A stretch of DNA of 64,000 nucleotides from Onthophagus taurus (taxonomy: Eukaryota; Arthropoda; Insecta; Coleoptera; Scarabaeidae): contig NC_091971.1 in assembly GCF_036711975.1 (NCBI RefSeq), positions 9,307,501 to 9,371,500 of the forward strand, read 5' to 3'. The notes beneath the pieces are model-generated. The model made no database searches, was not told the DNA's origin, and saw nothing but the letters and a program-made list of their open reading frames with translations. Within the stretch, counting starts at the first letter, position 1. Each line of letters begins with the position of its first letter. The translations under genes and the position numbers were made by a program. Of this stretch, positions 1 through 13,479 are shown one piece after another.

Positions 1-3000
1 GTGCCGGAGTCTTAGCCACAAATCGATAAAAGCAATGAAGACGACATCGAATAAATAACGAGAAAGAGATGTTGTGTTCGTGAGTCAATCGAATTCACGC
101 ACGTCACAAATATACTTCTTTAAAGGTGGCACGTAGAAAACCGTTTTTTCATTGTCTTACAATCTCTTTTTTAACTCTCGTTTTGTACAAGATGATTCAA
201 AGCTATAAGTAAAAAAATTGTGATTTTTGAACCAGTTACTTAAAACTTCGCTCACTATCATATTTATAAAGAAAATCTTAGTATTATATCTAAAAAAGTC
301 TGTAATGACACCCATGGGAATATGCCACTGCAATTGAGGAGACTTGTCCAAGTATCATTGTAAAAAAAGCCTTGATGACAGTAGGATTAAAAGTGCAAAA
401 AAGTTTTATGTAACAACTGGCGCTTTGAAGACATCTGACGCCAAGGCCTGCGAAGCAGTATTTGATGATGAGTATAGTGTATAAATGTAGTGCTGGTCAT
501 ATTTGGAAAAAAGTTGGAGATCAGATTGAGAAAGCACAAGGAAATAATTAAATTCTTCCAGATACAACTACGCTAGGTAGAAGAATCTTTTCAAGAATAT
601 AACATGATCTAGCAGTCAGAAAAAATACATATTTTGATTAGAAAAACTGAGAAGTGGCTTTTTACTTTCAACTAATACACAACTACATGAGCTATATCCA
701 AAGGCTGAATCTATATGGATGCAATTAACTTTGCTTTTCCACAACATGACTCCATCTTTTCTATCATTCCTTTCAGGCCTCTAAAAGTTTTCTTCAGTTC
801 ATTTCTAACTATGTTATACTTGTTTTTGAGATGTTGTTGATGAGGATAATTTTGGCCCCTCATCTCTGCCTTCTCCTCAGTCCACTAGCCGTAACTTTTC
901 CACCTTGTTTTCTTCGCAAATGTTCTTTTCTCTTTCGACCGGTGTTCTAACGTGATAAAGATGTCCTGGTGATAACTTACTTTCTCTTGTGCGCTGATGT
1001 TTCACTCAATAGATGGCTTTCCCTGCTTTACATTGACGAATGCTAAGTAAAATGCATTCTGTCCATTAGCAAGACACTCTTCCTTCACCCAGTCGATTTA
1101 TAATTAAAGTCTTCGACTAATTAAACTCTACTAAACCTTAGTATGGCAGAATTCCTCTATCGGCTTATTCCGAGAGTAATAAGTTTTATCTTATGATAGC
1201 CGTTCCACCTCCAGATTATAATGAACGTCTATATCTACTTATGTAATAGCTGATTCGTCTATTCCTGTATTTAATATCGCTGGTATACTGTTGGTGTCAT
1301 CTTGTGATTTTGAAATTTTACATCTTTTCGTGCAGAGCTCCAAACACTTATCTCACCATTCTCCTGAATCCAAATTCACCTTTGACTACTTTCTTCTCTT
1401 TACTTCTGGTTGTTATGATCTTACTTAATCCATCTCTGTGTTTTGTTGCCATCCTTCTCAATGAAATTTATAGATAGCGCATACCTCAGGAGTTGTTGAA
1501 ACTAGGTTTTTGGTACACATAAATAAATATCAACCTGAAATGTTAGTATTACCTATTCTCCATTATTTGAATCACCCTGTACATACAAGTAGTGAATAAA
1601 ATATTTTTTTTATTATAGTTAATACATGTTGCTCCATTAGATTGGACGGTTTATGGTTATTACTGTGCACTCTAGCGAGTAATGTATATATTTTTCGAAG
1701 GGTACGTAAGGAACTAAGCGCGTCAGTATAAATAAAGTAGATTACAGTAGCGGGAGCATGCCCCGAAGCGGTGACTTTTATTTAGATCCAGAACATATAT
1801 TATCCGGGCACGGCGGATACCGCACTAATGTGACCAGGCGAAGTGATTTATAAACAAGCAACCCTTTAGAGCCCCAGAGCGGAGAAGTGTGTAATGTTCA
1901 GGTGAAACTCGCGTTTTCAAATATATACGTGATGCATACTCCCTAGTAATATTTCATAATCATTTCAGTTTATATATAGTGCACGCAAAGGCAACATATT
2001 CTGCGGATTAAAATCTATTGTGGTTTTACATCTCTTTTTTTATTTCAATTATTACGTATCTACAAGATGTTTCAAATTAATATGACGACATTCCATTTCT
2101 ATATAATGTACACTTCATTTTCTCGTTCCACACCCAATATCCTCAAAGCTTTTGAAGTCAATTTTGTTTATTTAAAAAAAATAGTTAATTTAAACTAATT
2201 AAATACGTTCGGTTAATTATCAAACTACACCGTAAGCGGCTCCGTTATAATCTCATTCCTGTAATAACATGCTACAAACCCGATTCAGTACGCTTGATTA
2301 AGGAATCTCAATAGGACGTTAGACACATAATTAATTTCCCTAATAATACGTTTAATTGATACATTATTAAAACGAAATTTCTTTTGTAAATAAATATAAA
2401 CGCCCTGTAGTATACGAAAACTCTTCACATGACCATAGGATTTAGGGAGTGCCAACGTAAAGGGTTTGTTGGGCAACAGCTGAACCCTTGTTGGACAAGC
2501 TCCCGATTAGTTTATTCAGTTCACCTGCACCACAGCTCTTTACCTCTAACACTTTGATCATTTTATACTTAGACGGCTTTTTAACTGCACGGTTCTGTTT
2601 GGTTAAATTAATGTTAGATGATTAATTTCAAAAGGGACTAAAAAATATAAAATGAAAACTAATTTATTTAACCAGTTTTTTTATGGCTTAAAACATACGA
2701 TATCAGCACAAAAAAAGAACTTATTTACGATCATAGTAAATTTTATTTCGTCAGCAGTAGCATCGGCGCGGTCCTATTTGTATTATTTCTGCACGGAATG
2801 ACACAGAATCACTCATCCGTCACGCGATTTATGTAACCTATAAATCAAATCCCCACCCGTGACCCATAGTACAAGTTTCGAAAAGCTTCAAAGTTTTACT
2901 TCTAAATTTTGGAACGTTTCGAAGACGTTTTACGATGCAATCAAGGTATGTTGTGAATGCATTACGGTCGGGAGGAAAATGGCCAAGAGGTCATGAAATT

Positions 3001-6000
3001 CTGTTTTATGCACCTCATAAAATATACTGCAACCCAAAAGTTTTCCCCATCGGGCTACGGTATCATATATGATGGTAACCTTGAAAATACATTACTTTAT
3101 CAAGAAAAAAATTTAATACTACAACATTATAATGTAACAACTTAAAATATAGAAGTTAAAAAAACTATTAAAACACCTACGTACAATATAACACATTGTG
3201 GACACATCAAAATCGCTTTTGGAGCATTGATATTTGTCGATTCGAAAGCCGTTTCGGATAATCGAACGAGCTCGAAACAAATTGGCTCTAAGCTCTCTGG
3301 CGTGCAACTAAACAAATCAGTCGGGGGTGGTTCGTCGATTGAAATTCGATCGCAATCACGTTTTCCGGTCATATAAACGTCCTGAAATTCGTTATAAAAG
3401 GGTACCCGGATTCTAGCTCTAAAGGGAAACCTTGAAACTGATAAATTATGCACTTTGGGTGCTTGCCCGGAATACGAGGGATCATTTGTTTAATTGTACC
3501 TACAAGAGAATTAAAATTTACGAATAATCTAAAGTTGCAATTGGAAAAAAAAGCTTTAAGAAAATTTAGCTGAATTCGTTCTGGAAACGTAGAGATTTTT
3601 CGGTTTAATGCATCAAAATCCAATTCGTTCGAGGTGGCTCCTTAATCTCCCTCTCCCCTCCTACACCACGATTCCTTTATATCGTTTGCAGCTCGAACTC
3701 GAGCACCTAAAGGCATCGTTTATCGCTTTCACATGATCACGAGTACAAAAGAAAGATTAAGCGCCCAATACACTTAAGCAAATGGGCGTCCAGAAAAAAG
3801 ATTACGACCGCAAACTGTAATTCGATTTTCGAATGGGGAAAAATTTATATATCTATTACATAACTACTGGGTAGTGCAATGCATAATTCAAATCTATAGT
3901 TGAATGCTAATCTAGTAAAGCCGGACGTTTAAGCCGCGCGCGTTGCTAAAGCAGAATGTGGATAACTTTCTGGAATAATTTAGTTGTGACGGATTATTCA
4001 GGTGCGGAAGCTTCCACAAGGATTTAAAATTTTATGTTGTATGAAAATACAACAACTTGTATTTATGAATTGTTATTTATGAATTATTAAATGAGATATG
4101 AAAGATTAAGTTTGTTTAATGTGTAGTGGTTGTTTATAACAAAACAGGAGATGTCAAAGACAGGTTTTAATTAAAATTTGTTTTTATGATGTTTTCTTTT
4201 GACAAAGCAAAGTAGGAGTTATTAATTAGAAATTATACATAAAATAATAGAGTTGATGTACTTTACTCGTAATGCTATATTAAAATTTCTATAATGATTT
4301 AGACGGATTGTCATCTTTAAAGAGCAATGAGGTTACCGTTATGTTATAAACTCTCGTATATTAATTAGATCGCTGCTGCAAGCAAAACCTATACACTCCA
4401 ACGGCGAAAAATCTTCTGAATTCATAACTTCAAAGGTAAGTAGTTGCAAGCAAAAATGTAATGAAATTAAAGTACTGAACTTATCCGATATAAAAGCAGC
4501 TGTATAAGTAAGTCTTACAGTATATATTTTCGATATGATATCTAGTTGATTACCAGGACTCATAAATTTAGTTCTTTCATCATTGACATTAGATAGATTA
4601 GAAAGAAAATTTAAACGGCTTTTGTAAATGTGCAATGTGCGAAGAAACTCAAAGCTGAGTAATCTTTAGAATTGTTTCCTTTACGTTTCGCCATAGTTAA
4701 TAGTCATATTAACTATTATACTACTATTATATTTATTCACTGCAATTTAGATCTTGAAGACAATAATAGATAATCAGAAAACGATAATCAATTTAGCTTT
4801 GTAACTTTACTAATAGAAATGGAACTACAGGCATAATGACACGTGGTCTGATATGATATGATGAAACAATACGTTCAGAAGAATTTAACCTTGGAAGCGG
4901 CAACCACCTCCACACCAAGTGTCCGTTAGAACGGCTTCCATGGAAATGCATCATATTGATATCGAAAGGTGACCGAGCTAAAAGGATAATGATAGGCCTT
5001 TGTCAAAGGTATTTCAGAATCAGGACCTACGAACCCCTCTTATCTTGATATCTTAATGTCTCAGGTAAAGAATGTAACAGTGTTTTGAGAAGCCAAAATC
5101 GTAGAAAAAATCTGCTTTCAGATTATCGAAGTCTGAAAAAGATGATAGAGTATTTTATTCATGTGACGTATTCTCTGTTCGAGAAGAGCTGAGAGTGATC
5201 CAGTGCAATCTACATCACAGTGCAATCTACATGTTATGATAAACGCTATAACACTAGTCCAAGAACCTTGGATTTTTAAATCCGAAATAAATACCTTAAT
5301 TACTACCAGGAAGTAATCCGTTACTAATTTGGCCTTGGTGTCACATGCTGACCCGAGACCACAACCTTTCAAGGAAGATTTTAACCTCTAGCGGAGCTAT
5401 AAGCACGAGATTAAATTCCGACTGAAGCTGCTATAAAAGCAACCAATCCAGTTAAAAAAAAATATTCATCGCAGAAAAAGAGAGGATTAAGGAGATTTTG
5501 TGAAAAAGTCACATCTGCTATCTTAATGATAGCATTCAATATTTTCATTCGTTCCAAGATTTATATTTTGTGCCAAAACTTTTTAACATGAAGTCATTGA
5601 TTTATCTTACATCTCTTCATTTTAATATAAACATGTTGGTTTATTCTCTGTTGGGCACTCTAATAACTCCAACTTTTCATTTTTAAACCACAGTGAATTC
5701 ACGTTCAGCCTTCCCTGTTTTTATCTTATCAATCTCTTCCAGGTCTGTTTGAGATTGAATTGGAAAGCGAGATGTTTTACCTCAAATATATTTGAATGGA
5801 GTGTTTTGAAATCGAGGTTGAATCATAAAAATTATCTTTCAATATGGAAATTGGAGGCTTAAAAGATTCGGGAAAAACCAAAACCGCTTTTTTTAAATCG
5901 AAATATTTCGAGTCCTATTTTTATTATTTTTTTTCTTTTGTTTTATTACAATCCACATTTGACAAAATTATTCGCCTAAATAAACTACGAGGCATATTTT

Positions 6001-6620
6001 TACCAATATATATTGTAAAATAAACGATATCGACCGAAACAATACAGCTCTGTTTTCCACAAAATAATAAAGTTAAAAGCCAAACCTTGTTCGGTATTTT
6101 TCTATCAAGGAAGGTATTTAAACTTTATTTTTATTTGTATAGTAACAACACCGGAAAATTTTCTGTTTTCTTTTCACAATATCGCGCGAAATCTATGACA
6201 TTATTTCTACAAGCTTTAAAATTTATCAATACATATTTTTTTTCTGAAAATGCTGAATGTGTAAGCGAATGCAATGAATGAATGTGCAATTTCTGTACAT
6301 TTTAACAATAAAGTGATTTTTACAAATGACCAACATCGACTGGAAGTATCCTGGAAGGTGGACGTGCGACTTGAATGTTAAGCGGCAATCTAAGGGACAT
6401 AAGATCACGTCCGAGATGTCACAGAGAAAAATTGAATTCTTTTGTACTGTCCGTTGTAAAATTTACCCCCATGGGTGGAGTGCTGCAACACTTTCTCGAT
6501 CCTCTCTACTCCGAAGAATGAGATATGTCCAAACGTGATATAAGAACGTGAAATAACACTTCTGACACTCAGAATTATTCAATTAAATCTCAATATAACG
6601 GACTAATACGGCTTAAGACC
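1..6620. other. Gene-poor non-coding stretch
   Basis: No reading frame here looks like a real exon. Those present are short, low-complexity and lack coherent splice signals. The stretch has AT-rich sequence with GC-richer patches at about 1,660-1,900 and 3,280-3,700, which could be regulatory but carry no recognisable motif. A 15-bp direct duplication (CAGTGCAATCTACAT) lies at about 5,201-5,232. The motif CACCCTGTA near 1,570 matches repeat tails elsewhere in the window. Confidence 0.6.
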
Positions 6621-6629
6621 TATAACAGA

Positions 6630-6842
6630 AACATTCGGGTTTAGTCGTCTTAAGAGACGTACGGCTAAACCCGAATATTTCTAGTTCGAGGTCTAGTGTT
6701 AGTTCTAGTTTTAGTTCAATGAAAAATACACAACAAGCTAACGCTGGATAACAACTAACACTAGCATTAGAACTAACACTGGACCTAGAGCTAAAAATAT
6801 TTGGGCATTAGAACTAACATTACACATAGAACTAGAAACCTT
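6630..6842. repeat. Fold-back repeat family, copy A
   Basis: The arms ATTCGGGTTTAGTCGT (6,632-6,647) and ACGGCTAAACCCGAAT (6,661-6,676) form a hairpin with a 13-base loop. They are followed by a tail of CTAGTTCTAGGTCTAGTGTTAG-like words and their complements (AACTAACACTAG) down to about 6,842. The same vocabulary recurs at 21.4, 33.8-34.4, 44.8 and 47.4 kb. There is no coding capacity, so this is likely a non-autonomous mobile element. Confidence 0.8.
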
Positions 6843-6849
6843 TTGAAAA

Positions 6850-8930
6850 ATATATATGAATAAAGTAATAATGCATAATGTAAAGAAATTTTAAAGTGTT
6901 ATTAGGTTGAGATTGCGTTGAACGAAAACGTGTAACTCTCCCACAGGGATGGAATACAATAATTTATACCCTACACACACACATTCTCGTACAACTCCCA
7001 CTCGGTGGTTCGATTTCACCCTATTATTGATTACGTTCATAAATTTTCGTAAACGCCCCGAAGTTGCATATAATTCATATCTCACGCGTAATTTTTCTTC
7101 CGCGAGTGTGCAAATATATATTTTTTGACACCTTTGCATCTCGTTAAATTTTTTATTCGTTCAGTTTTTCGTTGTTTGTTGAGTAAATTTCCATCAAACA
7201 GTTTCAATAAAACGTCAAATTATTAAATACCGAATTTGACTAAATTATTTAAAATATCTCTTTCAAAACGATGAGGATCAATAGTAATTTTCAACCGTTT
7301 GAATATTTGGTGCGGCGCAGAGTACATTATTACATAATCAGGCTCGTGGGTAATGTATATATGCGTATTGATTTTCGAAAAGCCGCCTGTATGGGAAACT
7401 GAGGATGAAAATTACATTTTTGACTCATTGTTTAGCAGGCAATTGTGTTAATATTTCGAAATGGTACCATTTCAGCCAACGGCGATTTCATGGTAAACGT
7501 TTCAGCGACAGCTCCCCAACGAAAACAAAGCGGGAACTAACACAATTATTTTAATGAAACTAAATGTTTCGATATATTGAATTTTTTATAAACAGCGTTA
7601 TAAATTTTTTTTTAAATAATAATGTAAAGTAAACTCTCTTATTATACAAACATAGGAATATTTTATAACCCAAGGTTTGCATATAAATATTCGCATAAAC
7701 CACCGTTGAATAAAAGATCCATTTTTATTAGACTTTTATATCGTAATAGTGTTCATATAAATTTTATGACTACCCAAGATCCCCACAAACTGGAACAATA
7801 CCTTCATCACAACTTATTTTTATCTAAATCCACAAACAATAACCTACAAAAACAAAATGAGCAATAATGGATTAAAACTAGAGACACTGCCATGAGTTAT
7901 TATAACCCAATAGTGAACAAAAACCTAGAAACAATCCTAGAATTCCAACAGCTTTTTATATCGCAGTGCAAACGAAAATGGCTTGAATGTGAACGTTTCG
8001 CAACAAGACGTGATAAGGTTGAACGAGGTGGGCCCGTTATCAATACGTGATGCGATTAGAAAAGTAAAGTCGAGCAATTTCAGTTCATTTCAGACTAGAG
8101 AGGTTGTTCGCCTGTTAATGCCCTCATAATTACCTACATTTAAGGTGATTCAAACACCAGACTCATCTTTATTAATCGAAAATCGATTGGAATTAAAAAG
8201 ACCTCTTCAATTAAATAATTTCTTTTATGGTTTATATTATTTCTCAATGAAAATTTGAACTATTGTATGAAATGCTTTGTCATCGTTTGCGACGTAGCAT
8301 CAGATCAATGTCAGAGCTTTCAGCTTTAGGAATTTCTCATTAAGCTCTCCGGGTATAGTACATTTTAATAGGAGACTTAAAAAGGGAACAAAGTTTAAGC
8401 TCGAGTTATCCCTGGGACGTTCATATTATCCTACATCTAAACTAATTTCTCAGAACACATACAAACAGGTAGTCAAAATATCCTTACAACCATTTAATAA
8501 ATGAAACGAAAGTGTATATTAAAGTTGTAGTCTGCAGATTCTTTTAAATTATACTCCGTTTCCGAGTTCGCTGCTTCAACTCAATCTTAGGAAAGTACTC
8601 CTAGAAGTTGTCGGTTGTTCCGGAAGCATTTTAAATTACATTTACGTAGACTAAAAAGTGAAACAATATAGGATGTTATTTTATATTGAAATGAATTGAA
8701 AGAATTTAATTTAATAATTTTATCAGCATTATCATTTTTGAAAAAAATCTTAAAAATTCTACCAAATCTTATAAACATCGACTCATAAATTAGCAATTTG
8801 TAAATTTCAAGTTGAGTTATTGAAGAACCAACAATTAAAAATTAAAACAAACGATTTGAAACGTAACTCAAAAGCTATAGATTTCAGTTTCAACCTTAAT
8901 CAACCATCTATAATTCATCACCTATCTATA
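6850..8930. other. Non-coding stretch
   Basis: This is AT-rich sequence with no supported gene. A GGTTCGATTTC word near 7,012 resembles a tRNA B-box, but no A-box or cloverleaf stems surround it. I see nothing else of note. Confidence 0.5.
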
Positions 8931-8949
8931 GTTCCCTTGAGATGAGATA

Positions 8950-9257
8950 AATCCGACGACTGCCGAATGAAGACGTACGCTATCTCTGGACTCTATGGGG
9001 TGGTAAATTGTTTACCCATGCGTTGGAGTATCGATCAAGTTGGAAGCCGCGATGGTCCGAAGCGCACATGATGCTGGCGGGGTTGGCCTGGCTCTCTACT
9101 CACATCGGGAACAGATAATTCTACAGCCCTCCTGACGACCAGTTTACCACTGATCTGACCGAACTACCACCGGATTACCATATCTGGCGTTGGATACGAC
9201 CCCCTATGCCGAGTTATCCAATGTCAATCTACTCCGTTGGTTATACCACGTTCTAAT
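8950..9257 (+). pseudogene. GC-richer reading-frame remnant, unidentified
   Basis: A block with clearly higher GC than its flanks holds one frame open from about 8,950 to an internal TAA near 9,118. It is open again in the same frame to a stop at about 9,257. The predicted pieces look protein-like, with many Trp, Pro and Tyr residues, for example TLWGGKLFTHALEYRSSWK before the stop and LPPDYHIWRWIRPPMPSYP after it. There is no upstream ATG in the frame and no convincing splice site to remove the stop. It could be a decayed gene or transposon fragment, or a chance frame in a conserved non-coding block. I do not recognise the family. Confidence 0.3.
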
Positions 9258-9259
9258 TG

Positions 9260-10360
9260 TGTTTCGAATTAACGAAATAAAAGAATATAACGTTTTAAAT
9301 AAAATAATTAAATTAAAATATGATGAGGGTTTTACATTTTAGCTTTTCGTATAATTAAATTTTCTCGACATCACTGGACGTAATTTAGTCCTTGGGGTGC
9401 AATTTTGTAGAAATTTATTTTCTGTGACAATCACTGAGATTGTGCTACGGTGCACAGTAAATATCTGAAGTAAAACGAAAAAAATAATAATAAAGGACGC
9501 GCTGTTCACTTGGTTTCATATAATTTTTAAAATCTGTTAATTGCTAAAAGCTTTTAAATTAACATCGTTCGTACGTTTCTATTAACACGGAGAGCGTACA
9601 TAATCTGCCGTCGACAATACGTCGTAATTTTAACGCGAATTCGTATAAATTAAATGTGTCACAGTTTACCAATGTGCGCGCTTTGTTTCACAAATAAAAC
9701 ATTACTCATTCATCGAGATGTATGTATATGCATTGAATTAAACAATAGACATCACAGTTTCAAATTTAGTTGCTATTGTTGAAAACTTTTCCATTTTGTT
9801 GTGATTTCCATTAAATCTAATGGAAGTTATTATAAGATAAATGTATGCGAAATCGACGTAACGGTTGAAATTCCGACCCGCACCTAACCCATAAAGCGCG
9901 TATTGGAAAAACGTCATCCGAAAATCCAGTAATACCGCAACACACAAAAATCGAACAACAACGGTGGTGGACGGCGCGGCGCATGATGAATGGCCGGTCC
10001 GCAAAAATTACAAAATTTCCACCAGTTGGTAATTTAATTAATCACGTGTCTGGAGTGTACCTGATGTGCTCGCATAGATGGGGTACACGTCGGCGTCGGT
10101 AATGAACGGAATAAACCGTTGATATATTGCCAAAGGGGGCTAAACCCATTTACTCGGATGGAACAATTTAAAATTCTCTTTAACGGGAACCTATCGAATC
10201 AAATGACAAATCTGACATTACCACTATTAAATTATTACCGCATTCGATCGCTTTATAACCTTTGACCCATAACATCCACTCCAGATTTCCCTTTAGTAAT
10301 ATTATAACTCAATAATACTATTCTAAATTCAAAAGTTAATCACCCGGTAATATTAAACCT
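9260..10360. other. Non-coding stretch
   Basis: No gene is supported. The sequence is AT-rich with a small GC-richer patch at about 9,860-10,000. Confidence 0.5.
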
Positions 10361-10364
10361 GGTA

Positions 10365-10500
10365 GGCCCGTTCGTGACGTCACGTATAGGTAGGCAACTA
10401 ATATTTCACTCTTTATATTAGCAAATGCTTAATTTATTCTATTCGTGTTTTGTAATATTGTTAGTTTGGGACTAAGGTTCATAATATAAAATAAAGATCT
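10365..10500. repeat. Fold-back repeat family, copy B (terminal part only)
   Basis: This runs from GGCCCGTTCGTGACGTCACG to AATATAAAATAAAGATCT. It is the reverse complement, with scattered differences, of about 34,235-34,366, where the same segment forms one end of the large composite copy. It shows that the GTTCGTGACGTCAC terminus belongs to a mobile repeat. The hairpin part is missing here. Confidence 0.8.
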
Positions 10501-10594
10501 TGATCAAAAACATACAAATAACAAAAAAGTATCGCATCTTTTGTAACATTGAAAATAAGAGCAAGATCTTGACGAATGTTTTTAAGTAACTACT

Positions 10595-10808
10595 GCCATG
10601 TCTCAGCAAGGCGACGACTTAAATCTACCATATATTGTGATATCTTACAATATACACTGTGTGTCATTAATAATGGGAAATATTTTAACTGGAGATACTA
10701 CGAATCAAATAATGACCAAAAATAGCCTTATTCAAAATAGCACCGTTTTCGAGATAAAAGTCCTCAAAGTTCCTAAAATTTCTCATTATTAACGAAACAC
10801 CCTGTATA
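10595..10808 (+). repeat. Repeat-like block ending in CACCCTGTATA
   Basis: A short frame (10,598-10,792) ends just before AACACCCTGTATAG. The word CACCCTGTA, or its complement TACAGGGTG, also occurs near 1,570 and 47,030, each in otherwise unique AT-rich DNA. I infer this is the tail of a dispersed repeat and the frame is not a host gene. The element family was not identified. Confidence 0.4.
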
Positions 10809-10809
10809 G

Positions 10810-13470
10810 ATGAACATACACAGAGGCCATCTTCTCATTTTCCTATTGCAATACATTTAATCGACTTGGTTCATCTTTTCTAGCTTATTTCTCTTCCATC
10901 AAACATGAGCCAGTGCAGTAAAAGCATAAACCTGTCACAATTCATGCAGACATTATCGTATCAAACATATGTCTGGCAGTTGGATAGTTGATCCTTTTTA
11001 CAGCCGAAAGAATCAAAGTTTGCAAACAGAGCCTGTAGTGCTTCTTTAATATACTGTTATATTACTATATTTAGTATCACTACAGGCTGATTTTTTTACT
11101 AGTATCAAGTTGAGACGGGATTTCTCTTCTTTCAAGTCTGCCTTAAATACTCCAATATGAAGAATTTGACTAAAAAAGGCAGTTACCCAACATGGCATAA
11201 AAAAATAAGAAACACCTACACAAAAACATGTTGTTATCCCCATTGGTATTATAAGCTACAAAAAAGTCTGGCTTAAATAACCTAAAGTTTAATACGGAAC
11301 ATAAACCTCTCCCTAGAAATCCAATATATTGTTTTTCCGACGTGGGACAGTAGAACGTAGGATTTTCATCTGGACAGGAAAATTCTGCGTTACCCTATCT
11401 ACGAAAAACCCAAGGGGATGAAAAAAAATGGACCGGGAACGTGGGTGTGGAAAAGATAGATGAAAAACAGACGTGTGTGACCGCACTCGAAATACAAGAT
11501 ATATTTTAGCAAGACCTCATTTGTTGTTCCGTTATATCTTATTATCGTGGGCGAATAAAAAGTTCATTGGTTCCTTGAAAAAGTTTCGTTGGAAAATTTG
11601 TTTTCTGTTAGGGATTGTCCTGATCGATTTTGCGAACAAAAAATAAATGAGATTTTTTTATGGGTTTTCGATATAAATCCTGTCCTTTTATAGCTTTCGT
11701 CAAAAATTACATGTTACGTTCAATTTTATGGTTCCATTTTGGTAACGCAATTTAAACAGACCCTTTATCAAAATATATATTTTCTTAAATTAGTAATTTT
11801 AAATCAAAGGTTTTATAACGACATACATTTGAAGTTGTAGGAGATCGGTAAACATTACAAGCACGTTTTAACGATGAAAAAACGTTTTGTTTACATAAAA
11901 ACCTGCTCCATTTCACATTCAAATCCATAATAAGTGTGGAAAACGCATAACATACACGTTTTAATTCCAATATGACGCTCACGTTTTTACCGTTTTTCCG
12001 GTACTCGATTGGTTGTACCGTGCTTTGAATCGTTTGCGTGCTTTGTGGTTTGTAGATACAGGAACGGAATTAATTGCGATTTATGGTGGCAGTGTGTATA
12101 CGAGAAATTCAAAATTATTACTGGTTTAATTTATTTCCCATCGTGTTTTAATTTAAACCACTTTTTTTCTGGATATTTATTATAACAGCGTTAATCATTC
12201 TTGTGTTGCTAAAATCATATACAATGTCCTTCCTGGATTTTCCATTCACTAACCAATTATCTGATTTTACACTGTATGAGGTAATCATTAAAAGCGGTTT
12301 CATAATAGCCAACGAACTGAAAATTTATAATGCCCGTAAATTACAAAGAAATTTTTTTGGTGAACACAATTCACAAAAAGAAATCTTTTTGTGCATTGTT
12401 GGAATTAATGTAAAACAAGAAATACAAATTATTTCTTATACAGAGAACATACTAGTGGAACTTATGTTAAAGGAAATGCAATTTGGCACAATGAAGCTTG
12501 AGAGTTGGGGCCGGAAGTAACGATGTATCGCTGTACGGGTAGCAGCAGCTACACCATAAGGGATAATCTACAATATCTGTTGCCCTTAACGACCGGCCGT
12601 TCCGGACGTTTCCGATCCTTTTTCAAAATCGTCCAGAGTGGCTCCTGAGGAGCAATAGAATCGCAATCGATACTTCGATTCGCACACGAAACTGCCGTCG
12701 TAACGCAAGGACGTGTCAGATTGAAAAAATAATAAGTGATCTTGCTGGATTTAATCTAGGTCATAGAAGAGGATAAGGGTCACGACGTATTCAGGTTAAG
12801 GGGTATAATTTTATTTTATTTTCTTCACCAATATTTACAAAAATCCCCAAATGTTCGATTTGATTTGCAAAACTAATTTTCAACCGACCCACAAACAACG
12901 TTCTTTTCTAACACGTTGACACTATATCAATCCTAATGGGACGTGCCATTGCAGTTCGCGGTTTGCAGCTCGACGCAATTCGTCTCCGTCGAAATATTTG
13001 CATGTGAGACTAGTAGGTAGTACAGCGACCTGCAACATCGGCGGACAGTTTCGCCGATTAACGAGGTGCAGGCAATAGGAAATGCCCGCTAACAAGAACG
13101 GAACATATGCGCATTATTAATGGCGCGTTTCAACAAATGTTCCGTACCTCGCGTCCATTTTACCATTAACGCGACGGTGGTTTGCGGCTACCGTAACGGG
13201 CACGTTAATGTCATCCACCGCCCCAAATAATTATCTATCGTACTCAAAGGATATGTGGAATAGCGTCCCAGTCTCGCTACAGAAACTCAGACGAGATTAT
13301 ATGTATTCAAGTGAGATTCCTAAGCCGATGAACCAAATTACTATTTCGAAATCCTAGATAATACTTACATTATAAGTTTAGATCAATGTCTAATTAACTT
13401 ATTGTAAAGTGTATTTGAAATCTCGGACGTGGAATTTTAGGTACTTGTTGGTCGTAATTACCATGATTAA
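10810..13470. other. Non-coding stretch with a GC-richer patch
   Basis: No gene is supported. 12,490-13,260 is richer in GC and CpG than its surroundings and includes a small stem-loop (GCTCCTGAGGAGC, about 12,640). It may be a regulatory block, but no specific factor sites can be assigned. Confidence 0.5.
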
Positions 13471-13479
13471 CAATTTATC

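Noticed and set aside
6990-7030. Possible tRNA gene near GGTTCGATTTC
   Set aside because: No A-box at the right distance and no cloverleaf stems.
12203-12520. 105-codon plus-strand frame starting at TTG
   Set aside because: AT-rich composition, no recognisable motif and no flanking splice signals. The content does not look conserved.
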